A DNA stretch of 64,000 bases from positions 310,001-374,000 of the forward strand of contig CAKTVB010000001.1 of NCBI GenBank assembly GCA_934621295.1, given 5' to 3'. This document shows positions 26,549 through 35,942 of the stretch, piece by piece; within the stretch, counting starts at the first letter, position 1, and each line of letters begins with the position of its first letter. The notes beneath the pieces were generated by a model. That model was not told the DNA's origin. It ran no database searches and worked only from the letters and a program-made list of their open reading frames with translations. The translations under genes and the position numbers were made by a program. This DNA comes from an uncultured Collinsella sp. (GTDB lineage Bacteria; Actinomycetota; Coriobacteriia; Coriobacteriales; Coriobacteriaceae).

Positions 26549-27361
26549 ATGTCCCCAGTGTTTTCTGCGCAGGCGAGCAGCGCGCGCGTCGGTGTGCCGC
26601 CCGTTTTGGAAGTTAATCATATCGAGAAGGTGTACGGAGTGCGTGGCCTTGCAACACGCGCGCTTGATGACGTCTCGTTTACCGTGGAGGCCGGCGAATT
26701 CGTGGGCATCATGGGTGCCTCGGGATCTGGTAAATCGACCTTGCTCAACTGCGTTTCCACTATCGATGCCGTGACGAGCGGCAACATCTACGTGGGCGGG
26801 CAAGACGTCACGAAGATCAAGAGCGCAAAGCTTGCGAAGTTTCGTCGCGAGCAGCTGGGCTTTATCTTCCAAGATTCAAACCTGCTCGATACCCTTACAG
26901 CGCGTGAGAACATCGCGCTGCCCCTTACCATCGGGCGCATTTCTGCGGACGAGACGCTCGTGCGCGTGCAGGAGATGGCCGTGCGCCTCAATATCTCTGA
27001 TGTGCTGGATAAATACCCCTTCCAACTCTCCGGCGGCCAACAGCAGCGCGTGGCTGCCGCGCGTGCCTTGGTGACAAACCCCAAGCTGGTTATGGCCGAT
27101 GAGCCCACGGGCGCTCTCGATTCCAAGAACGCCCGCATGCTGTTGGAAAACTTCGAGAACCTCAATCGTACCTACAATACGACGGTGCTTATGGTGACCC
27201 ACGATGGCTATGCGGCGAGCTATACCAACCGCGTGCTGTTTATCCGTGACGGGCGTATCTTTACCGAGCTGCGCCGTGGCGACGAGCCGCGCCAGGCGTT
27301 TTTCAACAAGATCATGGATGTAGTTGCCATCATGGGCGGCGAGGTGTCCGATGCTCTGTAA
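26549..27361 (+). CDS. ABC transporter ATP-binding protein (BceA/MacB type)
   Basis: A 270-residue ABC ATPase with Walker [11 protein letters not shown]-loop [11 protein letters not shown], signature LSGGQQQR, Walker [14 protein letters not shown] and H-loop MVTHDG. The GALDSKNA sequence after Walker B is typical of ATPases paired with FtsX-like permeases (BceA, LolD, MacB). TAAGGAG lies 8 nt before ATG 26549, favouring it over GTG 26540. It overlaps the permease gene by 11 nt. BceAB systems export or sense cell-wall-active peptides, usually with a BceRS two-component pair; none is adjacent here. Confidence 0.92.
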   Translation: MSPVFSAQASSARVGVPPVLEVNHIEKVYGVRGLATRALDDVSFTVEAGEFVGIMGASGSGKSTLLNCVSTIDAVTSGNIYVGGQDVTKIKSAKLAKFRREQLGFIFQDSNLLDTLTARENIALPLTIGRISADETLVRVQEMAVRLNISDVLDKYPFQLSGGQQQRVAAARALVTNPKLVMADEPTGALDSKNARMLLENFENLNRTYNTTVLMVTHDGYAASYTNRVLFIRDGRIFTELRRGDEPRQAFFNKIMDVVAIMGGEVSDAL

Positions 27362-29543
27362 ACTTGCCTGGGGAAACGTCCGTCGCGCCGGACGCGATTA
27401 CCTCATCTACTTGCTCACGCTTGCGTTGGGCGTGACGGTCTTCTACGCGTTTAATACGATCTCGCTGCAGGTTGATATTGCGGGCATCAAGACTGCCGGA
27501 ATGCGCGAAATCATGTCGGAGCTGCTTTCGGGCTTAACGATCTTCCTTGCGGCTGTCATGGGCTTTTTGATGGTCTATGCCAACAACTTCATCATGAAGC
27601 GCCGCAAGCGCGAGTTTGGCCTGTATCAAGTTCTGGGAATGACGCGCGGCCAAGTGTCGCGCGTGATGGCCTACGAGACATTCATCGTCTCGGGGGCGGC
27701 GCTTGTCATCGGCATCGTTTGCGGCATTGCGCTTTCTCAGCTCATGGTGTTTTTTACCGCCTCGCTTTTCAAGACGCAGATTTCGAATTTCCGCTTCTTT
27801 ATTTCGCCGAGTGCTCTGTTTATAACGATAGAATGCCTTGTCGCGATCTTTGCGGTTACCTTGCTGTTCAACCTGCGTGTCGTGGCGCGCGTCAAGCTTG
27901 TGGACCTCATGGGCGCCGAGCGCAGGCACGAGAGCATCAAGACTAGAAATTCCCTGTTGGCGGGTGTCGTCTGCTTGGTTGGCCTTGCTCTGATCATTTG
28001 GGCGTACTACCGTCTTTTACACGATGGCTTGCCGCTTACCGCCCCTGCAGACCAGATTGATTTGGCTATGAGGCGTTTTGGCATCACGACGCTCATGGTG
28101 ACGGCGGGCACGGTCGCTTTCTTCTTTGGGCTTTCGGGACTGCTTCTCAAGCTCTTGCAGACCATGCGCAACGTGTACTGGCGCGGCCTCAACATGTTTA
28201 CCGTGCGCCAGCTGGCGGCAAAGATCAACACCATCTCGATGTCCATGGCAATCATCGCGATGATTCTGTTTTTTGCAATTACGTCGGTTACCTGCGGTAT
28301 GTCAATCGTGAGCGCCATGAACGCGAGCCTTCTGCGCTGCACTCCGGCCGATTTCTCGTGTAACGTCATGTACAACAACTCCGAGTTTATCGAGTTTGTC
28401 GACCCGGGCGAAGACGGCGAGCTGACGAAGTACGTTATGCCAAGCGAGCCCTACGATATGCGTGCAGCGTTGCAGGAGCAAGGTGTCGATTTTACAAGCA
28501 TTGCCAAAGGAGTCCAGCAGGTCGATATCTACTCTTCGGTTCCTGCCGGCAAGGAAGACCCCTCGATCATGCTCGATGATCTGCTTCGCCGATCAAAGAC
28601 GAAACTGCCGGCAGGCATGGACGAGTCGACGGTGATGTATCAGGGCATTCCGGTCGTCAAGCTAAGTAGCTATAACGAATACCTGGCATTTCGCGGTTTT
28701 GACCAAATTCATCTGGCGGATAACCAGTATCTCATCGCCTGCGACATGGGCGATACGCTCGACGACATGTTCAATAGCATTCTCTCTGCCGGGACAACGA
28801 TCACGTTGGGCGACAAGACGCTCGTTCCGGGGACAGACAAAGTCGACCCACAGGCGGGAGCCTTTTGCAATTCGGCAATGGGGCTAAATCCCGGCACCGT
28901 GGTTTTGCCCGATGCGGTTGTTGATCAGATGGGATTTGCCTTGCAGAATAGCTCGCTGTTGGTCAACTACAAGGATGGGGCCGATGCCCAGAAGATCGAT
29001 GCCGAGCTTGCGGACCTGTCTTCTTTGAGTGGCACTGGAACGGGTATCGGTACGAATATTATTCAGGGAGATGGTTCCAACATTGGCTTTTGGGGCGAGT
29101 CGATCAACCGCAACGAGATAATCGAGCAAACCGATGGCATGAACGGCATGATCAGCTATCTGTGCATCTACATTGGCTTTGTACTGGTAATTGCTTGCGC
29201 GGCGATCATTTCTATCCAGCAGCTCTCAAACGTGGCAGATTCCGCTAAGAGTGTCCGCGTACTTTCTGAGGTGGGATGCGATAGGCTGGCTATCGACCAT
29301 TCGACCCTTTTGCAGCAGGCAGTGCTGTTCTTCTTTCCCCTGGGAGTTGGTCTTGCCCATTCTGTGGTTGCGCTGCATGTGATCGTCAATCTGGTGCTGC
29401 TTTTTGGCGGCTTTGATATCGGCGGCACGGTTGGCGTTATCTGCACGGTGTTCCTTGTCGCATACGGCGGCTACTTTGTTCTCACCTATGGCATGAGTAA
29501 AGGCATCGTACGCGGGGCCGTGCGCGTGCGCCATACGGAGTAG
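27351..29543 (+). CDS. FtsX-like permease (BceB type)
   Basis: A 730-residue membrane protein. TM segments cluster as one N-terminal helix, three around residues 55-200, two near 220-300, one near 300-330, a large extracytoplasmic domain (about 330-610) and three C-terminal helices. This matches the ten-helix BceB topology with its extracellular domain between TM7 and TM8. The helix near residue 20 follows [19 protein letters not shown], the usual N-terminal motif. ATG 27351 has GGCGAGGTG upstream and overlaps the ATPase gene, so the pair is one operon. It ends in a terminator shared with the convergent LuxR gene. The substrate is unknown; resistance to or sensing of antimicrobial peptides is the usual role. 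Confidence 0.88.
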   Translation: MLCKLAWGNVRRAGRDYLIYLLTLALGVTVFYAFNTISLQVDIAGIKTAGMREIMSELLSGLTIFLAAVMGFLMVYANNFIMKRRKREFGLYQVLGMTRGQVSRVMAYETFIVSGAALVIGIVCGIALSQLMVFFTASLFKTQISNFRFFISPSALFITIECLVAIFAVTLLFNLRVVARVKLVDLMGAERRHESIKTRNSLLAGVVCLVGLALIIWAYYRLLHDGLPLTAPADQIDLAMRRFGITTLMVTAGTVAFFFGLSGLLLKLLQTMRNVYWRGLNMFTVRQLAAKINTISMSMAIIAMILFFAITSVTCGMSIVSAMNASLLRCTPADFSCNVMYNNSEFIEFVDPGEDGELTKYVMPSEPYDMRAALQEQGVDFTSIAKGVQQVDIYSSVPAGKEDPSIMLDDLLRRSKTKLPAGMDESTVMYQGIPVVKLSSYNEYLAFRGFDQIHLADNQYLIACDMGDTLDDMFNSILSAGTTITLGDKTLVPGTDKVDPQAGAFCNSAMGLNPGTVVLPDAVVDQMGFALQNSSLLVNYKDGADAQKIDAELADLSSLSGTGTGIGTNIIQGDGSNIGFWGESINRNEIIEQTDGMNGMISYLCIYIGFVLVIACAAIISIQQLSNVADSAKSVRVLSEVGCDRLAIDHSTLLQQAVLFFFPLGVGLAHSVVALHVIVNLVLLFGGFDIGGTVGVICTVFLVAYGGYFVLTYGMSKGIVRGAVRVRHTE

Positions 29544-29563
29544 CGCTCGTATCGAATCGGCTG

Positions 29564-29605
29564 AAAGATGCTCGCTGGCAATGTGCCCGGCGAGCATCTT
29601 TTTAG
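29564..29605. terminator. Bidirectional terminator
   Basis: AAAGATGCTCGC (29564-29575) pairs with GCGAGCATCTTT (29590-29601), with A/T runs on both sides. It serves the permease gene (+) and overlaps the stop codon of the convergent LuxR gene (-). Confidence 0.8.
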
Positions 29606-30570
29606 TTGTTCCAGAAGGCTTTGGTGAGGCTCGCGCGGTCGGCGCAACCGGTTTTCACCATGATGTTGTGCACATGGGTCTTAACCGTTCCCAGGGCAAG
29701 GAAGAGCTCCTTTGCAATCTCCTGGTTGTTCTTGCCCAGCACTACAAGCTTGAGGACCTCAGATTCGCGCTTCGAGAGCTTATGCTTGGAGATAAAGAAC
29801 TCCATTTGCTCATCGACATGGCGCTCGAGGTCGGTGACGTCGTTTTTATCGGGTGCTTCGCGCAGGCGGATCGAAAGCACGCTAAAGGCGTAGCGGATGA
29901 TAAGTACGGCAAGGTAGCAGGCAAGGATATTCTCGGAGATATTGCGTTCCGAGAGATAGAGCATGACGTCTTGGTAGTTGGAGCCCATGGGTGCCCACAG
30001 GATGTTGTAGGCGTCTTCGAAAAGCACGCAGACAAGCAAGACGGCGACGATGACAAGATGTTTCTTGTAACGCCCCAGGCGCATGCGCTGGTTCTCGTCT
30101 TTGCAGATTACATATTGGTACACGATATAGCCCAGCACAAAGAACAAAAAGACCTGGCGTAACGTGTAGTAAGCAAATTGCATGCAGCGGCCGGCGGGCA
30201 TAAGCGTGAGTACGAGTGCCTCTGCTGCAAGGAAAACCGTGGGCGGAATGACCAAAAGCTTTTGCGAGTGCTTATCTAAGGCGCGCAAAACGGTTGCCCA
30301 GATGAATGCTTGCGAAAGCGTGGCGATGAGCGTTCGTAAGACGGGCATGCTCACGCTGTAGTACTCGTATACGGTGAAGGCGAGATTTTGCGAGACATGT
30401 TCGTTAAAAAAGATCTCGATAATTTCGACCGTATAGCAAATAAAGGCACCGGAGGCATAGATAAAGAGCTTGCGCCCCGAAGACGCCCATGCGGCAATTG
30501 ACAGGACTGCGGTGACAATAAAAACGATGAGTATACCCAGGGTATAGAAGAAGAAAATCGAACTTGCCAT
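29602..30570 (-). CDS. Seven-helix membrane LuxR-family regulator
   Basis: A 322-residue protein with about seven predicted TM helices (residues 5-230) fused to a C-terminal NarL/LuxR helix-turn-helix (about 255-320: LSKRESEVLKLVVLGKNNQE, then LGTVKTHVHNIMVKTG). Such membrane-bound one-component regulators are strongly expanded in Coriobacteriia. The helical part presumably senses a small molecule or membrane state. ATG 30570 with GGAGGGG upstream is preferred to the TTG one codon earlier. It diverges from an APC permease gene across a 298-nt region containing GTTTA/TAAAC elements and probably controls that gene and itself. Confidence 0.85.
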   Translation of the reverse strand: MASSIFFFYTLGILIVFIVTAVLSIAAWASSGRKLFIYASGAFICYTVEIIEIFFNEHVSQNLAFTVYEYYSVSMPVLRTLIATLSQAFIWATVLRALDKHSQKLLVIPPTVFLAAEALVLTLMPAGRCMQFAYYTLRQVFLFFVLGYIVYQYVICKDENQRMRLGRYKKHLVIVAVLLVCVLFEDAYNILWAPMGSNYQDVMLYLSERNISENILACYLAVLIIRYAFSVLSIRLREAPDKNDVTDLERHVDEQMEFFISKHKLSKRESEVLKLVVLGKNNQEIAKELFLALGTVKTHVHNIMVKTGCADRASLTKAFWNN

Positions 30571-30658
30571 CAAGGCCCCTCCTTTACCCCTATTTCTTGC
30601 AGGGGAGTATCAATGGACGATCCCCTCTTATCTGGCGAACGGTGTATCAGAATAATCC

Positions 30659-30780
30659 TAAACCAAATACAGGTTATTTGAGCTGCCTAATTAAACCAGT
30701 TTATTCGGGTTATAACTTTCCGAACGGTCTTTAATCCGGAATAAACTAACGCCCTGAGACCTTTGGGATGATGATATAGG
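30659..30780 (+). promoter_or_regulatory. GTTTA/TAAAC operator array and promoter of the APC permease gene
   Basis: TAAAC occurs at 30659, 30692 and 30742 and GTTTA at 30699. The 24-nt block at 30729-30752 matches 22 of 24 positions with one upstream of the putrescine carbamoyltransferase gene (32892-32915). In both places a GTTTA lies exactly 43 nt before the TAAAC (start to start). A -10-like TATAGG (30775-30780) follows. The array is a candidate binding region for the neighbouring LuxR regulators. It occupies the 298-nt gap between the divergent genes. Confidence 0.5.
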
Positions 30781-30868
30781 AGCGGGGTCCTCGCTTTGTC
30801 TCGAGCCTCGCGGCCGCTGCCTGCCCGTCGGCAAGCGGTCCCGCTCTCCTCTCGAAGGGACCAGGCAC

Positions 30869-32254
30869 ATGCTTGGAAAGAAGTTTTCTCTTATAGACGT
30901 GGTGCTGTCCGTTATCTGCGTGGTATTTACCATCGAAGCTGCAGCTCCCGCTTCTGCCATGGGTAACGTTCAGTTCTTCTGGTGGGGCTTTTTGATCATC
31001 ACGTTCCTCTTGCCATATGGCTTGGTGGTAGCCGAGCTTGGCACCGCATACGACTCGTGCGGCGGTCTCTACGACTGGGTTCGCGAGGGTCTGGGCGACA
31101 AATGGGGCGCCCGCTGCTCATGGTGCTACTGGGTTAATTTTCCCCTGTGGATAGCAAGCCTTGCCTGTATGGCGCCGAGCATCATCCACTCACTGTGGGG
31201 TATCGAGATGACGCTGGGGGTCAAGATTGCACTCGAGCTCATCTTTGTTTGGGGCGTAACGCTGCTGGCGTTCTCGCCCGTTTCCGATTCCGAGTGGATT
31301 ATGAACGGTGGGGCAATTATTAAGGTCTTTGTTGTGCTGGTGGTGGGTGCCTGCGGCGCCTGGTTTGCCTGTACACAGGGTTTCGCCAACGATATGAGCC
31401 CCCAGACGTTCATTCCCGATTTTTCGGACACAAAATCGTTGACGTACCTCTCGATCATCCTCTTTAACTTTATGGGGTTTGAGGTTGTGGCAACCTTTGC
31501 CGGTGCCATGAAAGACCCCTCGCACGACATCCCACGCGCCATTATCGTAGGTGGTATAGCCATCGCTGCCATTTATATACTGTGCGGCATTGGTATCGGC
31601 GCTGCGGTGCCCACCGAGCAACTCTCGCTTGACTCAGGGATTGTGGATGCTGTGGCGGCTATGCTGGGAACGGCACATCCTCTAACCGCCGCGGTTGGAA
31701 TCGCCTTTATGGTGACGCTGTTTGCAAATATGACCTGCTGGTCGTTTGGCGTAAACCAGGTGGCCTGCTATGCCGCAGGACACGGCAATATGCCTAAGAT
31801 CTTCTCATTGTGCTCAAAGCGTACGGGTATGCCAAATGGCGCTGCCATCATGAATGGCGTTATCGCGAGTGGTGTCTTGCTTCTTCAGGTGTTTTTAGGC
31901 GAGGATTCCGACGTGTTTTGGGTCCTGTTTTCCACGAACGTTGTATTCCTGCTCATGAGCTATATTCCGATGTTTCCGGCTTTCTGGTGCCTGCGCAAAT
32001 ACGATAGCAAGACCAAACGGGTTTTCCGTGCTCCTTTTGAAGACAAGGTACTGTCTGTGGCGTTGGTTTTGCCGGTGATTGAGCTTGTGCTTGCTATCGT
32101 GGCCACCATCGTGCCTTTGGGCACGAGCGTTGAGGAGCTCGCGAAGTTCCCTATGCTTTTGAGCGTGATCGTGCTCAGCGCGATAGGGGAGGGCGTGCGC
32201 CTCTACTCTAAGCGCCGTCGTGGAAGCGATTATCCAGGCGCAGCGGAGCGGTGA
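30869..32254 (+). CDS. APC-superfamily amino acid/polyamine permease
   Basis: A 461-residue transporter with about 12 TM helices. It is clearly paralogous to the antiporter at 34206 (both have CVVF near the N-terminus, EAAAPA, FFWW, FLLPYG and YDWVR[ED]GLGDKWGAR). The APC motif near TM1 (AAAPASAMGN), the amphipathic loop and TM6 (LFNFMGFEVVATFAGAMKDP) are intact. By similarity it would exchange or import amino acids or polyamines. ATG 30869 is 58 nt into the strand after the likely -10. It ends at a perfect terminator hairpin. It differs from its paralogue in codon use, being less biased, so it is probably less expressed. Confidence 0.85.
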   Translation: MLGKKFSLIDVVLSVICVVFTIEAAAPASAMGNVQFFWWGFLIITFLLPYGLVVAELGTAYDSCGGLYDWVREGLGDKWGARCSWCYWVNFPLWIASLACMAPSIIHSLWGIEMTLGVKIALELIFVWGVTLLAFSPVSDSEWIMNGGAIIKVFVVLVVGACGAWFACTQGFANDMSPQTFIPDFSDTKSLTYLSIILFNFMGFEVVATFAGAMKDPSHDIPRAIIVGGIAIAAIYILCGIGIGAAVPTEQLSLDSGIVDAVAAMLGTAHPLTAAVGIAFMVTLFANMTCWSFGVNQVACYAAGHGNMPKIFSLCSKRTGMPNGAAIMNGVIASGVLLLQVFLGEDSDVFWVLFSTNVVFLLMSYIPMFPAFWCLRKYDSKTKRVFRAPFEDKVLSVALVLPVIELVLAIVATIVPLGTSVEELAKFPMLLSVIVLSAIGEGVRLYSKRRRGSDYPGAAER

Positions 32255-32305
32255 TGGAGCACATGGCGCGATAAGGCGGCGTCAGATTCAACCGTATAGA
32301 ATGCA

Positions 32306-32342
32306 AAAAGCGCGGTCCGAAGCATTTCGGACCGCGCTTTTG
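32306..32342 (+). terminator. Terminator after the APC permease gene
   Basis: Perfect 16-nt arms (32306-32321 and 32326-32341) around a GCAT loop, with A-runs and T-runs at the ends. Confidence 0.85.
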
Positions 32343-32690
32343 TATTTCCAAGTTGCTTGATTTGAGCAATATAAGGGCGAAATTACAGCGAAGAGAAGCC
32401 AATATGGCCAAGATAGGCGCGATCAGCAAGGTGTTTGCGCGGTGCTGCGCTGTCGAACGCGAATGCAGAGCAAAGATCTGCAAAATAGGCCTGAATTGCA
32501 AAAACAAAGGTGTTGATTGCCGTCACTTCCACTCCAAATTACTAATCTATAGCCCGTGTACCAGGGCATGTTGTCAAATCTACCATCAAGGAGTGTATCG
32601 GTCGTGCCCGCGCCCTTACAAGGGTTTCCTCGAGGCGCACAAGAAATGCAACGTGCGGACACATTTTTGTAACAATTCCCGGGACGGGGA
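32343..32690. other. Gene-free stretch upstream of the agu operon
   Basis: A 348-nt AT-richer stretch between the APC permease terminator and the operator region. One open frame on the + strand (123 codons) has no ribosome-binding site, odd composition and no recognisable similarity, so it is not called. No hairpin or repeat stands out. Confidence 0.5.
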
Positions 32691-32698
32691 TGAGAAAA

Positions 32699-32915
32699 GT
32701 TTAGTCCGTAAACAGACGGTTTAGAGATAGAAAAAAGGTTGAAAAACTGCTTTTCTTGGCTAAAGTCGGCCTATTTGAGATAAACCGCTTGCGGACGGTG
32801 AACGGTCGTTCAAGCATCGATGAAAAAATGGCATAGTGCATTTACCTGCTGGTTTGTGTGGGTTTAGGGAAGGTCTATTTCTTTAGGCGGCCTTTAATCT
32901 CGAATAAACTAACGC
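32699..32915 (+). promoter_or_regulatory. GTTTA/TAAAC operator array upstream of the agu operon
   Basis: GTTTA at 32699, 32719 and 32862 and TAAAC at 32709, 32781 and 32905 form repeated inverted half-sites. The first pair forms the tight dyad GTTTAGTCCGTAAAC (32699-32713). The last pair has the same 43-nt spacing, and the block at 32892-32915 has the same sequence, as the region before the APC permease gene. A separate dyad TGAACGGTCGTTCA lies near 32800. Such spacing is what NarL/LuxR-type activators use. Confidence 0.5.
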
Positions 32916-33015
32916 TTTTTTGGCAATGGGGGAATCATTGAGTTAGCGACAAAGCGGATGCGAAAAAGTTCGTGTCCACAAGGAAAGTCGGTGCTGCCGA
33001 CGGAAAGGAATCGCA

Positions 33016-34089
33016 ATGGCGCTGCCCAAGGATTTTCTCGACACTAATGACTTCACCAAAGAGCAGATTCTCGCTATCGAGGATCTCGGCCTCGCTATGA
33101 AGAAGGCCATCAAGGTCGACGGTTATTATCCGCACCTGCTCCGCAACAAGAGCCTTGGCATGATCTTCCAGCAGGTCTCCACTCGTACCCGCCTTTCCTT
33201 CGAGACCGCTATGTGCGACCTCGGCGGCCACGCTCAGTTCTATGGCCCTGGCACCATCCAGCTCGGTGGCCACGAGTCCCTGGGCGACACCGCTCGCGTC
33301 ATGGGCGATCTCCTCGACATCATGATGGCTCGCGTTGACCGTCACAAGGACGTCGTCGGCCTCGCCGCTGGCTCCGCTGTGCCCGTCATCAACGGCATGT
33401 CTGAGTTCAACCACCCCACTCAGGAGATGGGCGACCTCATGACCATGCTCGAGAACCTCCCCGAGGGCAAGAAGATCGAGGACTGCACCCTCGCCTTCAT
33501 CGGCGACGCTACCCAGGTCTGCCTCTCCCTCATGTTCATCTGCTCCAAGATCGGTATGAACTTCGTGCAGTTTGGCCCCAAGGGTCACCAGATCTGCGAC
33601 GGCGCTCTGCATGTTGGTACCCCCGAGGAGCGTGCTGAGTTCGGCAAGAAGCTCATGGCTATCGGCGAGGAGAACTGCAAGGTCTCCGGCGGCTCCATCG
33701 TCATCTCCGACGAGATCGACTGCATCAAGGGTGCCGACTTCATCTACACCGACGTGTGGTATGGCCTGTACGACGAGGAGGTCGAGGGCGAGAACTACAT
33801 GGACGTCTTCTACCCCAAGTATCAGGTCACCATGGACATGATGAACTTCGCTGGCCCGAACTCCAAGTTCATGCACTGCCTGCCCGCTACCCGCAACGAG
33901 GAGGTCGTCGACGAGGTCATGGACGATCCCGAGCGCTCCCTCTGCTGGGTCGAGGCCGAGAACCGCAAGCACTCCATCCGCGCCATCATGGCTGCCCTCG
34001 GCGACCGCACCCCGCTCAACGACGAGAACGTTGAGTACTCCGCCAAGGCCGAGCTCCACGCCGCTCTCGACGCTCTCGAGCAGCTCTAA
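33016..34089 (+). CDS. aguB: Putrescine carbamoyltransferase
   Basis: A 357-residue transcarbamylase that phosphorolyses N-carbamoylputrescine to putrescine and carbamoyl phosphate in the agmatine deiminase pathway. The carbamoyl-phosphate loop STRTR, HPTQE and HCLPATR are all present. [13 protein letters not shown] and [12 protein letters not shown] are specific to the putrescine enzyme rather than ornithine carbamoyltransferase, and a C-terminal helix ([14 protein letters not shown]) corresponds to the trimer-stabilising extension. GGAAAGGA precedes ATG 33016. It is the first gene of a four-gene set in E. faecalis order (aguB-aguD-aguA-aguC). Codons are strongly biased, suggesting high expression. 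Cytosolic. Confidence 0.93.
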   Translation: MALPKDFLDTNDFTKEQILAIEDLGLAMKKAIKVDGYYPHLLRNKSLGMIFQQVSTRTRLSFETAMCDLGGHAQFYGPGTIQLGGHESLGDTARVMGDLLDIMMARVDRHKDVVGLAAGSAVPVINGMSEFNHPTQEMGDLMTMLENLPEGKKIEDCTLAFIGDATQVCLSLMFICSKIGMNFVQFGPKGHQICDGALHVGTPEERAEFGKKLMAIGEENCKVSGGSIVISDEIDCIKGADFIYTDVWYGLYDEEVEGENYMDVFYPKYQVTMDMMNFAGPNSKFMHCLPATRNEEVVDEVMDDPERSLCWVEAENRKHSIRAIMAALGDRTPLNDENVEYSAKAELHAALDALEQL

Positions 34090-34106
34090 GTTATCGCCTT
34101 TCTTTC

Positions 34107-34143
34107 TGATGGGCGGCAGATGCTCGTCTCTTGCTGCCCATCA
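34107..34143 (+). promoter_or_regulatory. Intercistronic hairpin aguB-aguD
   Basis: TGATGGGCGGCA (34107-34118) pairs with TGCTGCCCATCA (34132-34143), with one G-U pair. No T-run follows, so it is more likely an mRNA-stabilising or processing structure than a terminator. Confidence 0.5.
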
Positions 34144-34205
34144 TTTGCGCCACTGCGCATGAGCATTGGCGCCCTGTCTGAAAACGACTGAGCAAAGGAT
34201 TAATT

Positions 34206-35645
34206 ATGAGTGACGGAAAGAAAAAGCTTTCCTTCCTGACGGTCATCTCGACCATCATCTGCGTCGTCTTCGTGTGCGAGGCCGCCGCTCCCGCTGCTGC
34301 CATTGGCAACCAGCAGTTCTTCTGGTGGATCTTCCTGATCCTCACGTTCCTGCTTCCCTACGGCATGGTCGTTGCCGAGCTGGGAACCACCTATGACGGT
34401 GAGGGCGGCATTTACGACTGGGTCCGCGATGGCCTGGGCGATAAATGGGGCGCTCGCATCTCCTACTACTACTGGGTCAACTACCCGCTGTGGATCGCTT
34501 CTCTGGCAACCATGTTCCCCGATATCCTGGGCATGGTCTTTGGCGTTGAGTTCAACATCGTTGCCAAGATGGGCATCGAGCTCGCCTTCGTGTGGATCGT
34601 GTACCTCATGGGCCGCTCCAAGGCTGCCGACTCCGAGTGGGTCCTCAACGGTGGCGCCCTGATCAAGGTCGCTGTGGCTGTTATCGTTGGCGCTCTGGGC
34701 ATCTGGTATGCCATGGAGAACGGTTTTGCGAACGATATGTCCGCTGCCACTTTCCTCCCCGAGCTCACCAACACCAACGCCTTGGGCTATCTGTCCATCA
34801 TCATCTTTAACTTCATGGGCTTTGAGGTTATCTGCACCATGACCGATGATATGGCCGATCCCGCTCGCGATATTCCCAAGGCCATCATCGTCGGCGGCGT
34901 GGCTATCGCCGTTATCTACCTGTTCGCCGGCTTTGGCATTGGCGCTGCTGTACCCGCCGATTCCATCGACCCCGACTACGGCATGATCGTTGCTGTCCAG
35001 ACCATGGTGGGCGACTCCGTGATCTTCAAGGTCATCTGCATCGCCTTCCTGATCACCCTGTTCGCAAACATGGCTGCTTGGTCCTTCGGTGTCAACTCCG
35101 TCGCTCGCTATGCTGCTGAGCACGGCAATATGCCCAAGGTCTTCGCTTCCATGATTTCCAAGGACGATATGCCCAACGGTGCCAACCTGGTCAACGCTGT
35201 CGTTGCTTCCCTGGTTCTCTGCCTGCAGCTGGTACCCGTCGATGCCATTTCCAATGGTGTCTTCTGGATGCTCTTCGGTACCTCCGTCGTCTTCCTGCTG
35301 CTCACCTACATCCCGATGTTCCCGGCGTTCCTCAACCTTCGTAAGAACGACCCGAACCGTGAGCGCATCTTCACGTTCCCGTTCAAGGGCGCGATGATGA
35401 AGGTCATGCTTGCCATCCCCTGCATCGAGCTGATCCTGGCTATTGTTGCAACCCTGATTCCGTTCTCCGCCGACGAGTTTGGCGACAAGGTCCCGATGAT
35501 CGTTATCTTCATCGTCCTTCTGCTTATCGGTGAGGTTGTCCGCGTTGTCTCCGCTAAGGGCCGCAAGGAAGAGTACAAGGGTCTGACCCCCGAGCTCGCT
35601 GCCCAGCGCCTGGCTGAGGAGGCCGAAGCTGGCGACGAGGAGTAA
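34206..35645 (+). CDS. aguD: Agmatine/putrescine antiporter (APC superfamily)
   Basis: A 479-residue, 12-TM transporter placed between the carbamoyltransferase and the deiminase genes, the position of AguD in E. faecalis. AguD exchanges external agmatine for internal putrescine, so the pathway needs no net transport energy. The sequence has the APC TM1 motif (EAAAPAAAIGNQQ), YDWVRDGLGDKWGAR and the TM6 region IFNFMGFEVICTMTDDMADP, with a charged C-terminal tail (LAEEAEAGDEE). AAAGGA lies 7 nt before ATG 34206. Codon bias matches aguB. The substrate is assigned from context and could differ if the pathway itself differs (see the deiminase entries). Confidence 0.82.
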   Translation: MSDGKKKLSFLTVISTIICVVFVCEAAAPAAAIGNQQFFWWIFLILTFLLPYGMVVAELGTTYDGEGGIYDWVRDGLGDKWGARISYYYWVNYPLWIASLATMFPDILGMVFGVEFNIVAKMGIELAFVWIVYLMGRSKAADSEWVLNGGALIKVAVAVIVGALGIWYAMENGFANDMSAATFLPELTNTNALGYLSIIIFNFMGFEVICTMTDDMADPARDIPKAIIVGGVAIAVIYLFAGFGIGAAVPADSIDPDYGMIVAVQTMVGDSVIFKVICIAFLITLFANMAAWSFGVNSVARYAAEHGNMPKVFASMISKDDMPNGANLVNAVVASLVLCLQLVPVDAISNGVFWMLFGTSVVFLLLTYIPMFPAFLNLRKNDPNRERIFTFPFKGAMMKVMLAIPCIELILAIVATLIPFSADEFGDKVPMIVIFIVLLLIGEVVRVVSAKGRKEEYKGLTPELAAQRLAEEAEAGDEE

Positions 35646-35691
35646 GGCATCTGCCCCTTCTCAGTGCTTGCCACCTTATTTGATGAGATGG

Positions 35692-35721
35692 GCTGCGCAC
35701 CTCTGTCTCCTTGCGCAGCCT
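35692..35721 (+). promoter_or_regulatory. Intercistronic hairpin aguD-aguA
   Basis: GGCTGCGCA and TGCGCAGCC form a stem in the 297-nt gap between aguD and aguA, without a T-run. A second small stem (GGCGGGT/ACCCGCC) follows near 35848-35875. A CAAACTAAC element near 35832 resembles the AAACTAAC part of the upstream operator block. The remaining gap shows no gene. Confidence 0.4.
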
Positions 35722-35942
35722 GAACTCACCGCCCACGAGTGCGGATATCGACTCGTTGAGGTAATCAAGTGACGTTGCTCTTGAGCTTTCCCTGTGCTCA
35801 TCTCCTCTCTCTCGGCGTCATCGGGTCCTCAAACTAACCGGTCGTCCGGCGGGTGCGACCAAAAACAAACCCGCCACACTTTGGTGTTTTACCGCGGGCA
35901 CCAGCGCCTGCGGTGCGATCGCTACGGTTTGGAGGAAATCAC

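Noticed and set aside
30752..30775. CCTGAGACC motif that could suggest a TPP riboswitch
   Set aside because: The remaining conserved TPP elements and the paired stems are absent; the motif lies next to a promoter instead.
32353..32724. 123-codon open frame before aguB
   Set aside because: No ribosome-binding site, Cys/Lys-rich odd composition, and it runs into the operator array; more likely non-coding control DNA.
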